A DNA stretch of 64,000 bases from Amaurobius ferox (taxonomy: Eukaryota; Arthropoda; Arachnida; Araneae; Amaurobiidae). Of the stretch, positions 1 through 13,677 are shown one piece after another (position 1 is the stretch's first letter; each line of letters begins with the position of its first letter). A program made the translations under genes and the position numbers. The stretch is taken from the NCBI GenBank assembly GCA_951213105.1, contig OX578145.1:114476239-114540238 (forward strand), in the 5' to 3' direction. The notes beneath the pieces were generated by a model. It did not search any database. It saw only the letters and a program-made list of their open reading frames with translations, and had not been told where the DNA came from.

Positions 1-56
1 ACAGAAAGGAAAATTTGAAGAATCACATGATTTTCAAGCATTCAGGTTCAAAATGA
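1..56 (+). CDS. 3' tip of a C2H2 zinc-finger terminal exon (partial)
   Basis: Only the end of this exon lies in the window. Reading from base 3 the frame gives RKENLKNHMIFKHSGSK and then a TGA stop at 54-56. This matches the second half of finger 2 in every other exon of the array: the N-R-K-E-N-L-K helix, a first zinc-binding His at base 24, an H-x4-H spacing and a short basic tail. The first two bases fit the end of an Asn codon, as in the CNRK motif of its neighbours. It would bind zinc together with cysteines encoded to the left of the window. Identification as an array member is strong despite the small size, because the motif, spacing and stop position all agree. Its start and finger 1 cannot be seen. 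Confidence 0.85.
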   Translation, partial: RKENLKNHMIFKHSGSK

Positions 57-649
57 GGCTTATTTGTTGAAAATAGAATATTTTCATATTCTACCAAGTA
101 AGTTATCTCAGTGCATATAATTTTGCATAAGAAAACGATGTTAAAAGGTTATTTTCTCTAATAACCTAAGGAATTTTATTTTAATGCATAAAATTCTGGT
201 ATAATATCATGTGAGAATAATAGAATTCAAAGCTAATTTATGATTTTAATGGTGCTACAAATTGACTACATATGTCACTATAAACCTGATTTCATAAATG
301 TAATTTGTTGCTTGTAAAATATAGACCTGCACTAGGAGGAGGGCATATTTAACCACCAAAATTGCAAATAAACTATTTGTTTAAACTCTTTGATAAGTTA
401 AGAAATTTACACTTAAATTTCCAAGCATAAAATAGAACTTTTTAAATTTACAGTATAAATCTTACACAAAGAAAGTATGCATTTATTAGTTTATATTAAT
501 ATATTCATAAAAATTTTAAATACATACTTTTTATGTAAAATAGCTATTCATATAATAACTATTTTGAAATTGATTTCAATAAAAATATTTTTGTTCAATT
601 TTCTATTTCAGTAAACTTAAATTATATATTTTTTCGTTAATCTTAGTCA
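57..649 (+). other. AT-rich 3' flank/intron, no gene seen
   Basis: This follows the stop of the first partial exon and runs to the Helitron-like element. It is AT-rich with no long reading frame. It probably holds the 3' UTR of the first exon and intron for the downstream exons. I see no convincing poly(A) signal that I would assign. Confidence 0.5.
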
Positions 650-3111
650 TCTATATAATAAAAGACAATGTCTGTGTGTCTGTCTTATACACTATAGGCT
701 GAGCAACTGTGTGTCGCAGAGCTACAAAATTTGGCAATCGGAGACCCAGGGTGTGTGTGTGTGGGGGGGGGGGGGGGGTGACAGGTAAAAACCAATTTTT
801 AAAATTTGAATTATATATTTTCTTTTTGTTGTTGTTATTTAATGTTTTATGTGATTGCAACCGATTTTTCCCCTTTTTTCTCCACCATCCAGACGTTATA
901 GAACAAAACAAATCACACGACCGGAAAGAGCAGACAATTGCGAGTAAAAATATATCAGTTTCAAATCTCTGGACAAATTCTAATATTTTTTAAAGATTTT
1001 AAAACAAAAGTCACTTTCGGCTCAAAAATACGAACTTTTGTTTTTAAATCCTCGTGTCAGGAAAAGTACCAACAATTTCGACTAATAATTTACAATTTTA
1101 GAAAGCTCAAAGATTAGGCTTTTTTATAAGCCCAATCCAGTTAAGAAATAGAAAAAGTAGCCGCACAATCTGGATTTTAAAGAAGTAATGATTTTCAATT
1201 TCTCTGCCAAACCGTGAAAGAAGAAAGAAGATCAATTTTTCACCCACATGCGTGCGCAGACACATGGTGTTTTTATGGTAGAGGGGAGGTGGGCGAGGTT
1301 ATGATGTCACGGTTCTGACGAGGTTCTGATGTCACAATCTTCTATATAATAAAAGGCAATGTCTGTGTGTCTTATATACTATAGGCTCAGCGACCGCACA
1401 AGATTTTAAAACAAAAGTTACTTTCTGCTAAAAAAAAACGAACTTTCATTTTTAAATCCTCGCGTCGAGAAAAGTATCAAGAATTTCGACTAATAATTTA
1501 CATTTTTAAAAAGCTTAAAGAACAGGCTTTCTTACAAGCCCAATGTGGTCAAGAAATAAGAAGTTGCCGCATAATCCAGATTTTAAGGAAGTAATGATTT
1601 TCAATTTCTCAGCCAAACCACGAAAGCAGGGATCGATTTTTCACCCACATGCGCACGCAGATGCACAGTGTTTCTATGGTAGAAGGGAGGTGGGCGAGGT
1701 TATGACGTCACAGTTCTGACGAGGTTTCGTCAGATATGCATAGCGAAATCGAATAGAACATTTGATATTTTTGCCTGCCAAATAATGAATATATGTCATT
1801 AAACTAAAACAAACCATCCATTTTATTTCCAAACCATCCATTCATCCATTTTATTGGAATAAATTATTATTTTCGAAATAAAGTACTTTTCATTTTAAAT
1901 TTCAATTTCCTTGAAATGCATTTATTAATTTTTTTAAAACGTCATTTTTTCTTACAACTCAATCCAAACCTTTTACTTTGTTCTGTTGTTGTTGTTGTTG
2001 TTGTCGTCGTGTCCCTAACATTACATTTAAGGAAGAATGAGTGCACTGCTTCACTTTGTTCTGTTAACAGTTTCTTTGGAGTGGTTTATCCGTATCAAGA
2101 TAAGAATTTATTTTACTTCATTATTGTTCTTTTAAGAACATAAACTTATCTTTTATAACATTACGTATTAAGTGTATTTACACGTTTATAGTGTATTTTA
2201 TTTGTATTATTTTAAAATTGTTCTGATTTAAAAAGGGGCTATATATTGTTATGATTTAACAGGTTTTCGACTTCTATTCTAGAATTGTATTTAGATTTTT
2301 GTTTAATTTGTAAACATCCTATTCAGTTTAGCGTTTATTTTAACAGTGGACTATTGATATTATGGGTATTTATAATTTTGTTTCGTGTTTCTATTAAAAA
2401 GTCATATTTTAAATGACGGAATTAAGAGATTAGCATATGCTCATGATGAATTATGGTGGATTGAATTGTGGTGATGTATTGTATACATCGGGTGGTGGTT
2501 GGGATCACAATTAAAAAACTTAAACACTGAAGAAATAAAAAGAAAATTATGGAGATTGTCACAGCGCATTTATGCATCGGGTGGTGGTGGGGACAATCTT
2601 TTAAAAAAAAACTTTTTTTCGCTGAGCAGCATTGTTATTTCTTAAATATTGAATTCACATTCAACATCATCAGTCTCAAGAATACTTTCATGTTATTTGG
2701 GATGCAATACTAAAAATGCAGACAAACGGATACAATTTCATTTATGTAAAACAAAAAATAGAGAAGCATACCTCTATAAAAGACATAGGAGCAGCTGATC
2801 CCAGCTGTGAGTACAGATCAAAGGGATCCCTTTCCTAGGGTTACATGTACAGAAATTCTCAGAATCTGACAGTTCACAAACATTAGAATAAATTTACTTT
2901 ACAAATCAATTTCCCCCCCCCCCCTCCAGAACATTATTTTTCATCTTAAAATTTCATTATTAGTTTTAGCTTCATTAAACTAAAACAAACTTTGTTAACT
3001 TCATTAAACTAAAGCAAACTTTGTTAACTTCATGGGGTTATGGCACCAGCGAGTTTGCCACGGTCAGAATTTTCAAGGGTAGCGAACAAGCTGGTCGCCG
3101 AAGGCGGCTAG
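650..3111 (+). mobile_element. Helitron-like non-autonomous element, copy 1
   Basis: The left end is TCTATATAATAAAAG preceded by A at 649. The right end is a hairpin, GTCGCC-GAA-GGCGGC, whose last C begins CTAG at 3108-3111, followed by T at 3112. TC at the 5' end, a hairpin just before CTRR, and insertion between A and T without target duplication are the Helitron hallmarks. The 5' part is internally repeated: 650-1340 and about 1341-1735 are similar, the second lacking an inner segment between GCGACCGCAC and AAGATTTTAAAAC. The same ordered blocks recur in 30448-33143, which supports one element family. I see no Rep-helicase coding region. Short frames inside (for example 709-993, 1916-2143) look like chance. 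A poly-G run lies at 763-778 and a poly-C run at 2913-2924. Confidence 0.65.
2535..2575 (+). repeat. SINE-unit junction fragment inside Helitron copy 1
   Basis: The stretch GAAATAAAAAGAAAATTATG followed by GAGATTGTCACAG matches the end and start junction of the 245-bp SINE-like units in 31440-33010. It shows that copy 1 once carried, or shares ancestry with, the repeat array of copy 2. Confidence 0.55.
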
Positions 3112-6100
3112 TTTTGAATTAGCAGCTAATAGTGTATTGTTGGCACATTTACTATATTGTAACATTTCAACATATTTAAACGTATCTATATTATTGTTTT
3201 CAAAAGAAATTTCAAAGTTGTACTTTTCACTCTCCCAAAAGTTATTCATCTCTTTCACACTCTTAAACGTTTTAAAATGCAATAATCATGCCTGTTTTTT
3301 TTTGTTTTGTTTTTTGACAGCTCTAGGACTTTCACAGATCAGTATTAAAACTAATCTATACATATATAAAACTGCATTTTCCAAATTTGCAATTTTCAAT
3401 TGAATTGTATCAAATTTCAAATGGTTATTATTTACTTTACTGTGGGTAATTACATCCGTGTTTAGAATTTTTAAGTCCAGAGATTATCAAGCTTAACCAA
3501 ATGATAAAAATAAAAAATTAAAATTTCTATTGAAATATAGTTTTGCTGATAATATTTAACGTAAAGTTTATTTCATGAACAGTATAATCAAATAGATTGA
3601 CTTCATTATGAAAAATGTTTATCAGTGAAATGTGTTATAATTATAAAGCAGCCAATTTTTATTTCAGTTTTTTATTCTGAAACATGACAATGTTAGATGA
3701 ATAATAAATGGGCAGCATTATAATTTAGATTTTATTTTTATTGGTTGCTGTAATGGAATAAAATAAGATCGAGACATATTTTGACCTTCTTAAGTCATTT
3801 GTTTTATTTTTGAAAAACATATTAAAATTTGTACATTTTAAATCCTGAGCAAACATATCTGCTAACTGCGGACAAATTGCGCATTAAAAAGTTTTATTTC
3901 TCTTTTGCTGACATAATATTAATAAGATGTCTATATTTAAAATTTAATTTTTGTTTACTACACAAATAAAGTGGTTTTATTTTTAAAATTACTTAATTTT
4001 ATGCAGCATTACAGTCAATTATTTTATACAGATTAGTTTGTTAGAATAATTACTTTGGCACAAATTATATTTTTATTTCTTTGTACATAAATAAAATGTT
4101 TATGTTCATTTTGATCGAATTTGTTTTAAATTTCTCTTGCATTTAATATTTTACAAAATATTCCATTGTACTTTTATTTTATTTTTACTTCATTTCTGAA
4201 ATATTTTTCAAGGTTATTAATTATTCTTAAATTTCTATAATTTGCATAAGAAAAACCACAGTAAAGAACATTAAATTGAAAAGCTATAAGAAATGTGAAA
4301 TCCATTTTAAGTGCTAAGTAGAAATATTTAAGTGAAAAATACAGTATTAGTTGCCAGTATAGTGCCCTGTCATTGTGTAACTTATGTAGCTTTAGTTTAT
4401 TTTCGAGTTAGCAAAGCACTTGAAGATAAATGTTAATCAGTATCTAATATTTTTTTCTTGAAATTTTAAAAGTTGACATTCACTATAGATTTTATGAAGT
4501 TTTCACAAAATGCAAGAAAGAAAGAAAATTTTAGGATATATGCCACAGTGCCATAAACTCCACACATAAAAATAAGTAACATTTCATCTCTTATATTGTG
4601 TAGATTTTTCCCCCAAAAATTGTAGTATTGGGTAATCAAGTTAATACAATGTTTTCATGTTTCTTTATCTTTGGGAAATAAATGTTACTTAAGGCAATAA
4701 ATATGAGATTTGAAAGTCATTTTTCACCAATAGAAAATATTTTATCCATTTGATTTGTACAACTTTCATATATTGTTATATTTTGTCTGATGAAGAAATC
4801 CAATTAGAATTCTCATCCAGTTAGAATTGTACAGTCTGAAAAGTGTTGTTTTCACCAATTTCTCACATTCTGATATTCGACATCTGTTAATCTTGTTATT
4901 GATGAACAATCAATTCCTTATTCCTTCATAGCCAGAGAAGTATAATTTATACACATCTTTGATTTCAAATGTTAGTTCATTTAACATCCAAAACTAGCTG
5001 GTTTTCTTTCAGTTTTGTTATATATCCAGTCTCATTCATGGATACTCTTAAGTAAACTAATCAATTGATATTTCACCATAGTTTATGAAGTTAGTTCATG
5101 TAGCTTCTGAAACATTTTTTTTTACTTAGTCTCAACCACTGTTAAGTCTTTAGTAGTTTGATTGATGAATTTAACTCTTGAAACCAGTTACTGCCTCATT
5201 CCTGTGTAATTTCCTTATATTTTTTTCATCTATCCCTTATACTTTTAAATTTTTTATCAATAATTTAATGTTTCATATATTTATTCTCTGGTTGTTGTTT
5301 TTTTTAATATCAATGCTTAAGATTTCATTCCCAGTATGCCAGCTCCCTTTGCCTTCGTGGGTAAGAGAGGAACTCTTTATCATCTTGTGATATGTATATG
5401 AGTGTTTTTCAAATGCAGATGCCACCCGCTCATAAATTTTTTTTTGCCGTGTGTGTCCTAGCTCTTTTGAATTGTTCATTGCTTGCCTATTCATAGTTTA
5501 CTCTCAGCATTAAGGGTGCATACTGTTCTGTTTGGCCTGATGAAGGAGGCTTATAATGCATCAAAACAATTGTAGTCACCTGACTTACGACTGTTTTATA
5601 CAAGGAAGTTGTGTAAGTTCTCATACAAGCAGTTTGTTTTAGGGTTACTGTTAAGATTGTTTAACTTTTTAAGAGGATCTACTTTGCTGACTTGAGTTCA
5701 CTTGTTTCTTCAATAAGATTGGGCCAATAAATAAAATTTGCTTCAACAAAAGATTATGCTTTATTGCATGAATTAATCAGTAGTGTAAAAATTTCTTCAA
5801 TATAAAGCTTTGTGTATTTTATTAAATTATATTTAGAGGCTGATTTTATTAAATTATATTTTATTAAATTATTATATTAAAGCTATTTTATTAAATTATA
5901 TTTAGAAGCTGAGCTCATAATCTTTTTTGGCAAGTTAACATAAAAGGATCGAAACTTCTGTTGCCAGCTATTAAAAGATGGGTTATCATGAAAGCAAAAG
6001 GATTTTTATTGAGATATTTAAAAGATTTCTAGGCAGAAAAAAAAGGTACAGTACTGGGAATTTGATCTGCAACCTCTCGAAATTCGATTATATTGTATCA

Positions 6101-8460
6101 AAAAATAAATTGTGTGTTATTTCCAATCAAATTGCTGCAATTGTGCACTAAATCTCTTGAACTTGATCAATTATACTTTTATATACTACCAAATATGCTA
6201 CAAAAGTTTCCACATTTAACAGCTGCGTTGTGTGGTTGTTCCAGCAACTATTGTTATTCATCTTAATAGTGAATATATGGTGTCCAGAGTCAGACTGGAA
6301 TAGCTCAAATAGAAGTGCATTAGACTAATAGCTACTGGAACAAATTACAATAATATGATAAAATTACGAACAAACGGTAATACTAGAATGAATTACTCAG
6401 TGTAGCCCAAGTTGTAAATAAATGCATGCTACTTGAATAATATATTTATGGATAACACTACTCAATTTTCAAACACATACTCTCCTCAAAGCAAAAATAT
6501 ATACATGCTCTCCTCAAAGCAAAAGAACTAAAAAATTCAAAACAGAATCCTTTCATTCGAAGAGGCTTTAAGCACATACATATTCACATAAATTAGATCG
6601 CAGAAGGGAAAATCATTAATACGCAGGGAGCTGATAAAATATGTTTGTTGCTTTTATGCATTTGCTTCAAAAAGTCACCAAAAATTAAATTGCATATTGC
6701 TTCAAAAGAATTTATTTTTGTTAGAATGCAAAGACATCATTGACACTTTTTGTGGGTAATGACTGACTACAGATGGCGACTTTATGTAGCTAGGAAAATA
6801 TGTTTCATATTCCAAAAATCTCTCAAACCTTCACTGACACAAAATTCTTTTACACCTGCTTAATATGAATGAAATTCACATTTTAGTGAGTGCCCATATC
6901 CGAATATAGGAATGTGGCTGAAAGCAAGCAAATCTTCATCATCTAAAAGGTCCAAGGGCATGATATGTTTACTATATGCAAAATTAAAAAAAAAAAAAAT
7001 TATAACATTCATGAAAAAAATCCGAAATTTATACCGCAAAAAATAATCTAAAAATTATAATAAAAATGCAGTAATAATAAGGGGGGGAAATCTGAAATTT
7101 GTAAATATACTTGATATTTGCGAAACTTCAGAAAATTTACACTGCGAAATAATTACTGCCCTAACTATCACTAATTCAATGGTACAGTGCATACACATCT
7201 GTATGTAGCCAGCCAAGTAGACTCTTTGCGATAATATAAATGCAAATTGATGTTGTTACAGTTATCTATATGAGATATGAATAGAATATTTTTGTAAAAA
7301 CTATTCATTATAGTACCTGATATGTATTCTAAAATTTATTTCTAATTGTGCATGTGAAAATATTACAAGGTAGTTTGAATTATTGAAAATTGAAAATTTT
7401 ATTAATAAGTTGTGATATGTAAGTGGTATATAAGTGTATATGTGTGTATCTCTAAAAATGCATATTTTATAATTTCTAGATGTATTGTATACAATTTGTG
7501 TAACAGTAAGTTATTGGAAATTTATAAATCATATAATTTTAATTCAGATGTCAGATGTTGACGATTTAAATATTTCATTTGTTTACCAATTTGTAAGAAT
7601 TTTTTATGCATAGTATTTGTTATGAAATAAATATCCATTTTTCTTACAAGCTTTCAAGACTGATTTTATATACTTCATAAAGAATTGTTTTCAGATTAGT
7701 TAAAAGTTTTGTTGTTTTATGTATTCACTGAGGTTATTTGCTTTCTCTAAAATAATTATATATTTGTATTTTAAGCCTTTAAAACTCCAACATTAAAGCA
7801 TTTATAAGTATAATATCTCTATCTATTAAATTAACTTTTCATTTTCCTATTCATAATTTTGCATGATTTATGAAGTAGTAAAAAGTTTACATGTTCTTTT
7901 AACTATTGTTTATTGCATGTTTGTAATACACTGTAAAACATTCTACAACCTTTGCTCATTTTTTTTTTCAGCTACTTTGTTGATGATTTCGGCAAACTGA
8001 TAAGATAAACCACAATTACATACATTCATGAAAATTCCAGCTTTATTTCTGAAATATTCTGCTAATTATCGCCTGCTGAAGCATTATTTTTGTACTTTTA
8101 TGTATATATATTATCATAACTATCAAGAACATTACTCCCCAGTGCAAACAGCTGATTTTTCGGAAACTTTCAGTAACATGCTTGCAAATGTTTTACAGTG
8201 TATGCCCACAACAACAGTGTATGCCCTTTACTTTAATAGAAATGGTTTGAAATGTTTTTTTTTTTCACCTTATACATGTAAGTTATGAAATGTGCTTATT
8301 GTAACTGGCATTCACAAAGTACTTGATTGAGAGCTGATGTTGTTAGATGGGAAAAAAATGCTGTAAAACAAAAGTGTTTGGTCAAAGGTTTTGAAAGTTA
8401 ATTTACTTTCCAGTCAAGTAGTGGTGTCACCAGAAAATAATATTTAGGGAGGATTTTAGT

Positions 8461-8484
8461 ATATATATATATATATATATATAT
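8461..8484. repeat. (TA)n microsatellite
   Basis: Uninterrupted TA dinucleotides over about 24 bases. Confidence 0.9.
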
Positions 8485-9472
8485 TGCTTCCCAATTCTCC
8501 AAATGTCATTTCACCAAACACAAGTTTCTTATGATGAACTTTTAAATTTTAATTTTAAAAGTTTTTTTTTTAATTTAAAAATTACTAAACATGTATGGAA
8601 GTCCAAAACAAATTTTTGTATGTTTATATATGTTACAAAAAGTTAATTGCATTTTTATATGTGAAAATGTGAGATATAAAATTTTTATTAGAATCGCATA
8701 CTTCATTAAAAACTTATGACATGTTCTGATATAAAACTTCATAGCAACTTTCATACTCAAATTTTAAATTTTTATATATATGTAAGTATATCTCGCATAT
8801 TTTACAGTAATTCAAAAATACTTCCATAACCATTCTCAAAATTATCACTAAATAAATATTTCTATTTTTCTTTTTGTTTCAAGCAATAAAATTGTAATAC
8901 AAATAAATCCATGTTTTAAATATACGATTAAGTGTATATTTAATCTTTGATAGCTGCATTTATCATGCAAAATTTTATTGCTTAAAAAACTTAAATCTTC
9001 AGATATATTTTGAACATACCCTCATTCAAAGTTTAGTCACCTGTGTAACAAAAGGGGAAAAAAAAACTGATGTACCTAGAATTTTTTTTCAGATATGTAT
9101 AGTTAAAGTACTTTAACCCTCCATCGATTTAATGACCTTTTTATCTATTAAATTATAAATATTGGAAATAAAACACAAAGGTAAAATTGTAGCAGTTATA
9201 CTCTGTCAAATGTAATGGATGTGTATCGGATTATATGACATGTTGCAAAAATTGAAAAGTTATACTTCTTTTGCAAAAGAGAAAACTGCTGTGCATAAGA
9301 CACGTTCATAAAAATAACAGCAAGAGAATCAAGCATAAACAGTATATTGCAGTGTTAAATTTTAGCCATTTAAATTGGATCTAAATATAAGTTTTATTAA
9401 GTTGTTACCATTCATGTATTTTATTATAAAAACCTTTTTTCTCTCATTTATTAACACATCTAATTAGAATTG

Positions 9473-9484
9473 TTTTATTTTCAG
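9473..9484 (+). promoter_or_regulatory. Splice acceptor of exon 9485
   Basis: A T-rich tract ends in TTTTATTTTCAG, so the exon begins at 9485. Choosing this AG gives the same two-base start phase as every other exon in the array. Confidence 0.8.
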
Positions 9485-9693
9485 AGTGCCTTTTTATGTA
9501 TACCAAACCAAGAGGAGTAACTGTACATTCCTGTTCTTATTGCAGTTATACCTCTGCTTTTATTAGTCATGTTAAAAGACATGCACTAATACATAGTGGG
9601 GAGCGTCCTTATGTCTGTACTATTTGCAACTATCAAAGCAACCAAAAGGACAATCTGAAAACTCATTTGAAACGCAAGCATTCTATCCTGTAA
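9485..9693 (+). CDS. Terminal exon encoding a C2H2 zinc-finger pair
   Basis: The exon starts with AG completing a codon begun upstream, then reads CLFMYTKPRG and on to a TAA at 9691-9693. Finger 1 is C-S-Y-C, twelve residues, then H-A-L-I-H. The linker is HSGERPY. Finger 2 is C-T-I-C, twelve residues including NQKDNLKT, then H-x4-H ending in KRKH. Finger-1 helix contact positions -1, 2, 3 and 6 read F, S, H and R by the usual C2H2 numbering. It would be the DNA-binding C-terminus of a transcription factor whose N-terminal part is encoded outside the window. The ATG at 9496 is internal and I do not regard it as the true start. The leader lacks the SKGKS or RLEQS motif of the other subfamilies. 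Confidence 0.9.
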
Positions 9694-9796
9694 TGAAGTT
9701 TGTGTGCGTCTGTTATTTTTAATATAAAACAGTTTGCAGGAAGAAACATTAGATTACATTTGACATTAATGTGATGTAGTGCATTCAAATATACAG

Positions 9797-9860
9797 AAGA
9801 ACCCACTTATAATGAGCCTGCATTTAGCAAAATTCCACATTTAACAAGAAATTGGTTGTG
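9797..9860 (+). mobile_element. Possible pogo/Tigger-like terminal fragment
   Basis: CAGAAGAACCCACTTATAAT followed by GAGCCTGCATTTAGC and AAATTCCACATTTAACAAG resembles the CAGTAGAACC...CGATTTAACGA style end of pogo-like transposons. I found no matching opposite end, so this is a fragment at best. Confidence 0.35.
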
Positions 9861-12074
9861 GCTTTGGTTCAATGGAGCCAAAATGATTCTGCAAGAATAA
9901 TGTCTTGTAAAATAAAATAATAAAATTGTGATCACTATATTTTAAAACTAATAACCTGCTCTGAAATCCAAATTTTCCTTGTAAAACTTTCAAAGGGTTA
10001 CAAATTACTTCCTTGCTGCTTATATCTAGCACTTTCAGTTTGATGTATAAGTATTAAGGAATTTTAAAACATAAAATTTTCAGTCTCCAAATTGATAAGA
10101 CAATTGCTCAAAAACTATAAGAGCTTTATAAAAACAAATTATGGATCTAAAAACTGAATTTGTTACTGAACATTTTTGCCACTTACTATTTATATGTATC
10201 TTATAGTTTTGAAACTATTTCGGATGAAAGTGAAGCAAAAACTCACTCGAAAAAAAAAGTATAAAAAAATATTGAAATTAATTAACAAAACAAGTATAAA
10301 TTGCTTATATTTTTATCTATTAGGTTCAAAGATAAAAGCATCTAAAGTGTTTACATTTTTATAATACTCCAATTTTAGCCAGATATTTTGACTATAAATG
10401 TTATTCACATAAAAAAAATATGAAGTTTTAGTTAGTTTTATGCTAGTCTAATAAGTAGTTAATACTCTTAATTTTGATTTTTATGCTGATTTATAAAAAC
10501 ATTTTTTTGTTGTTTGTTTTTATTTCTTTTATAGCAGTTAAAGTTTTTATATCTGAAAGTATATTGAATGTTAAAATGATGACTTTTCCAAAAAATCTAA
10601 AACTTTGAATGGAAAAAATTTGAAGAGATTGTGAGTCCTTTGAAGTTCATTTCCGAGGTGTATAACCTTATAATAAAGTTTTTATTTCTCTTTCTTTTTT
10701 TCTTTACTTTATTTTTATATGCAAGTTTAAACTGTTCATTTCAAGTAATTTTTTAATTGATTGGTAGCTGCTTATTCAAAGTTTTTGTTGTAGTTTTCTA
10801 GATTCGAGTAATGGTCTTTTTTCTTTTTTTTTTCTTAAGAAATATACCTTAGAAAAGTGTTTTCTAAACTTAAATATATAGAGCTATAAAATGTAGATAC
10901 ACATGCATATATCATACACAGATATTTTTAAAATTGTAGTTTTAATAATACTATTTAGACAAAACATAAACATTTTCCTTTCTTTGCTACATAAACAATA
11001 AATTTATTTTATTATATTTGAAACCTATATTTAATGAATAATTATTTGTTTAAACAATTTTTCTATTAAATATTTTGTTTTATTGTTATCATATGCTCCA
11101 AAAGTTTACAGTACATTTTATTTTTCAGCATTTGCTGATAGATGCTTTTTATTCTTATGTAACTTTGTATCACAGGTTTGCAGATACTTTTATTTCAGTG
11201 ATTGTGCACTCTGATACTTATATTGAACTGAGTATGTGTACCCCTAAGAGTATACAGCAGGGTTTAAAAGAGTACTCTATCAAATTTGTTAAAGAAACTT
11301 TACTGGTACAAAGACTTAAACTGTAAGCAAATCTATATATAATAGATGCATATCATTAAAAAACACTATAAAGAAGCACAAGTTTTAAATATTCTGAGAC
11401 TTCTATGAAAGAAAAATCCTTTTTTTTTTTTTTTTTTTCCCCCAAGCTAATGTTGTGAGTTTTTACTTTTTTAACAATGTATACTGATTTGTAAGGTGTG
11501 TATGATGACGGGGTAAAAAATTAAATATGAAGTTTTTGATGTAGTAAAAAATTTAATACAAAATTGTAACACAGAACTGCACAAAATATTTAATTATTTA
11601 GTAACTTTTATGTTTTAATCTCAGATTGGTACTAATACAATGCATATATTTTATGTCCTGTGTTCTCTGTTCAGAATGTATTTGTTGATTCACATCAACT
11701 GTGAAATTAAAATAATATAGTTTAATAATTTCATAATTGTTTCTACACAAAAATTTCTATTATATAACTTACATTTATCTCTTTTGATCTTTATTGATTT
11801 TTTTGTTTTTATTATCATGAAGAATTTAAATTTAGATTGATTGGCATTAACACATTTTATTCTTTAGAATTTTTATTTAATGTAGCTTTTAAGGAGACGG
11901 GTAAAAAACTGTAAATAAATTTTCATAGATCATTAAAATTCTATTTCTAATTAATAATAAGCCAGACATAATAATTCAACAAAACAAACTAAACTTGTGA
12001 CCTGAAAAAAAAAATCATATTTATAATATTTTTGTAACTCTGATGGGATCTATCCCCTGTTCACTACACTCACT

Positions 12075-12437
12075 AATATGTACATATCAAAATCTAAAGA
12101 CCAATCAACATTTTATTTTCATCTGATTTATATAATATTTGTCAATTTTTACCAGCCAAGTTTGAATTGGATCTATATGAAGATATGTTGCTTAGTTTTA
12201 AATATACCTAAGTATGTTTCGAAATACCACATAATGTGAATATGAATAATTAATATCTATCTAATGATATGTACAAGTCAAAATCGAAAAGATCTGATTT
12301 AATGTTTGTCAGTTTTTACCAATCAAACTTGAATTGGATCTTGGATCTACATGAAGATGTGTTTGTTTTAAATACACCTACAAGTATGTTTCAATATACC
12401 ACATACTGTGAACTTGAATAATTATTATCTCTATAAT
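12075..12437. repeat. Two-copy tandem duplication, about 180 bp unit
   Basis: Two blocks share ordered segments: TATGTACA(T/A), CAAAATC, TTTTTACCA, GAATTGGATCT, ATGAAGAT and AATACCACATA-like sequence ending in GAATAATTA. The copies have diverged by small indels, for example an extra TTGGATC in the second. Confidence 0.75.
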
Positions 12438-13621
12438 TTATAATTTTAACAATGCAAAATGTTTCCACATTTTTTTCTCCTCTTATTTAATGCATAAAGT
12501 TAGTTTATTGGTCAACTCACAATATCTGTTGTTAAAAATCTTGGTTAAACTATTCTTGTAACGATGTGCCAGAATGATCAAGAATGATCATGTTACCATT
12601 TACAATTTTTTTTAATATAAAGATTATTGACTGATGTTTAAGTCCAGTAATCATAACTTAATTTTTGTTGTATCATACTTTGTTCATTTTTGCTTTTTTA
12701 TGTTGCATTAAAGGTGGTTTTCTGTCCAGACACTTGTTCTGTGATTCTTTGTAAATTTTTTAAGTGTATTTTATTTCAGTTCTAGTAGTATCAATGATGT
12801 ACAAGTAATTATTTTAAATCTAAGTTTTTTAATTTAAAGGTTATTTGTATTAGATAAAATATGCAAATAATCAATATAAAATTTTTACAAAATTTGCAGG
12901 CAGTCCCCTGATCTACAACAAGATCTGTATTATTAAGATCTTATTAAGTAGGTTGATCCAATCAACTTTGACTTACACAAGCATTTATATGAATGTATTT
13001 TTGTTAATTGTATATAAGAATTGTGACACTTGTGCAATTTGACCACCTTTATTTATTTTAAACTGTTTTTTTTTTTTGTAATCACCCACAAAATTGTTAA
13101 TAAAAATTCGTATTTTTCTTGTTAATTTAAATCTGGTAGAGTAAGAAATTGGGAATTTCACACACTTGTAGCACTTACAAAAGTGAAAAATATTCACTGC
13201 TGATAATTCAAACATTTGGTGTATAACATAAAATTGTAACTATTTTGAAAACTTTCTCCCTCCCCCCCCCTATTACTTTTATTTACTAAATCCATTTTGA
13301 AAATGTTATCAGAAATAGAGTGAACAAACAGGTCAGAAAAAGAGTTTCTGCCATTATGTGCTGCTGTAAATTGTTTATAAACCCACGAAAAAATTTGTTT
13401 TTAAATATTTATTATTTTTTGCAGAGGCATCGATTCTAGGAACATTTCGAAACTCATTGAAGTTTAGAAATATCAATGTTGAATGATTATGAATAGAAAC
13501 TTGAGCTGATTCCATTATGGTATTTTTAAAATTATTGCAAAAAAATATTTCTTTATCCTATACTGCATGTTCTGATCAAAGAATTTTCTGGGAGAAATTT
13601 CAGTTTTGTTATTAAAACTTT

Positions 13622-13677
13622 CCCCCCCCCCCTATTACTTTTATATATACTTTTATATTACCCCCCCCCCCCCCCCC
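13622..13677. repeat. Paired poly-C tracts
   Basis: C runs of about 11 and 17 bases separated by about 28 bases. Each is followed by CTATTACTT, so the pair may come from a local duplication. A third C-run followed by CTATTACTTTTAT lies at about 13262-13270. Confidence 0.85.

Larger units (their letters stand above)
3112..9484 (+). other. Long intron/3' flank, no exon recognised
   Basis: About 6.4 kb of AT-rich sequence. I searched both strands for the CPxC...HSGERP...RKH pattern and found none. It includes short local repeats around 5820-5910 (TTTTATTAAATTATATTT units) and a TA microsatellite at 8461-8484. The frame at 8028-8288 follows an acceptor-like pyrimidine tract near 7971 but encodes no finger. 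Confidence 0.5.

Noticed and set aside
8028..8288. Possible extra exon after an acceptor-like tract near 7971
   Set aside because: The frame has no C-x2-C or H-x3-H pattern and the phase is not supported by anything else.
11075..11326. 83-residue frame with a cysteine/histidine scatter
   Set aside because: No zinc-finger spacing and no other recognised motif. It is consistent with chance in AT-rich DNA.
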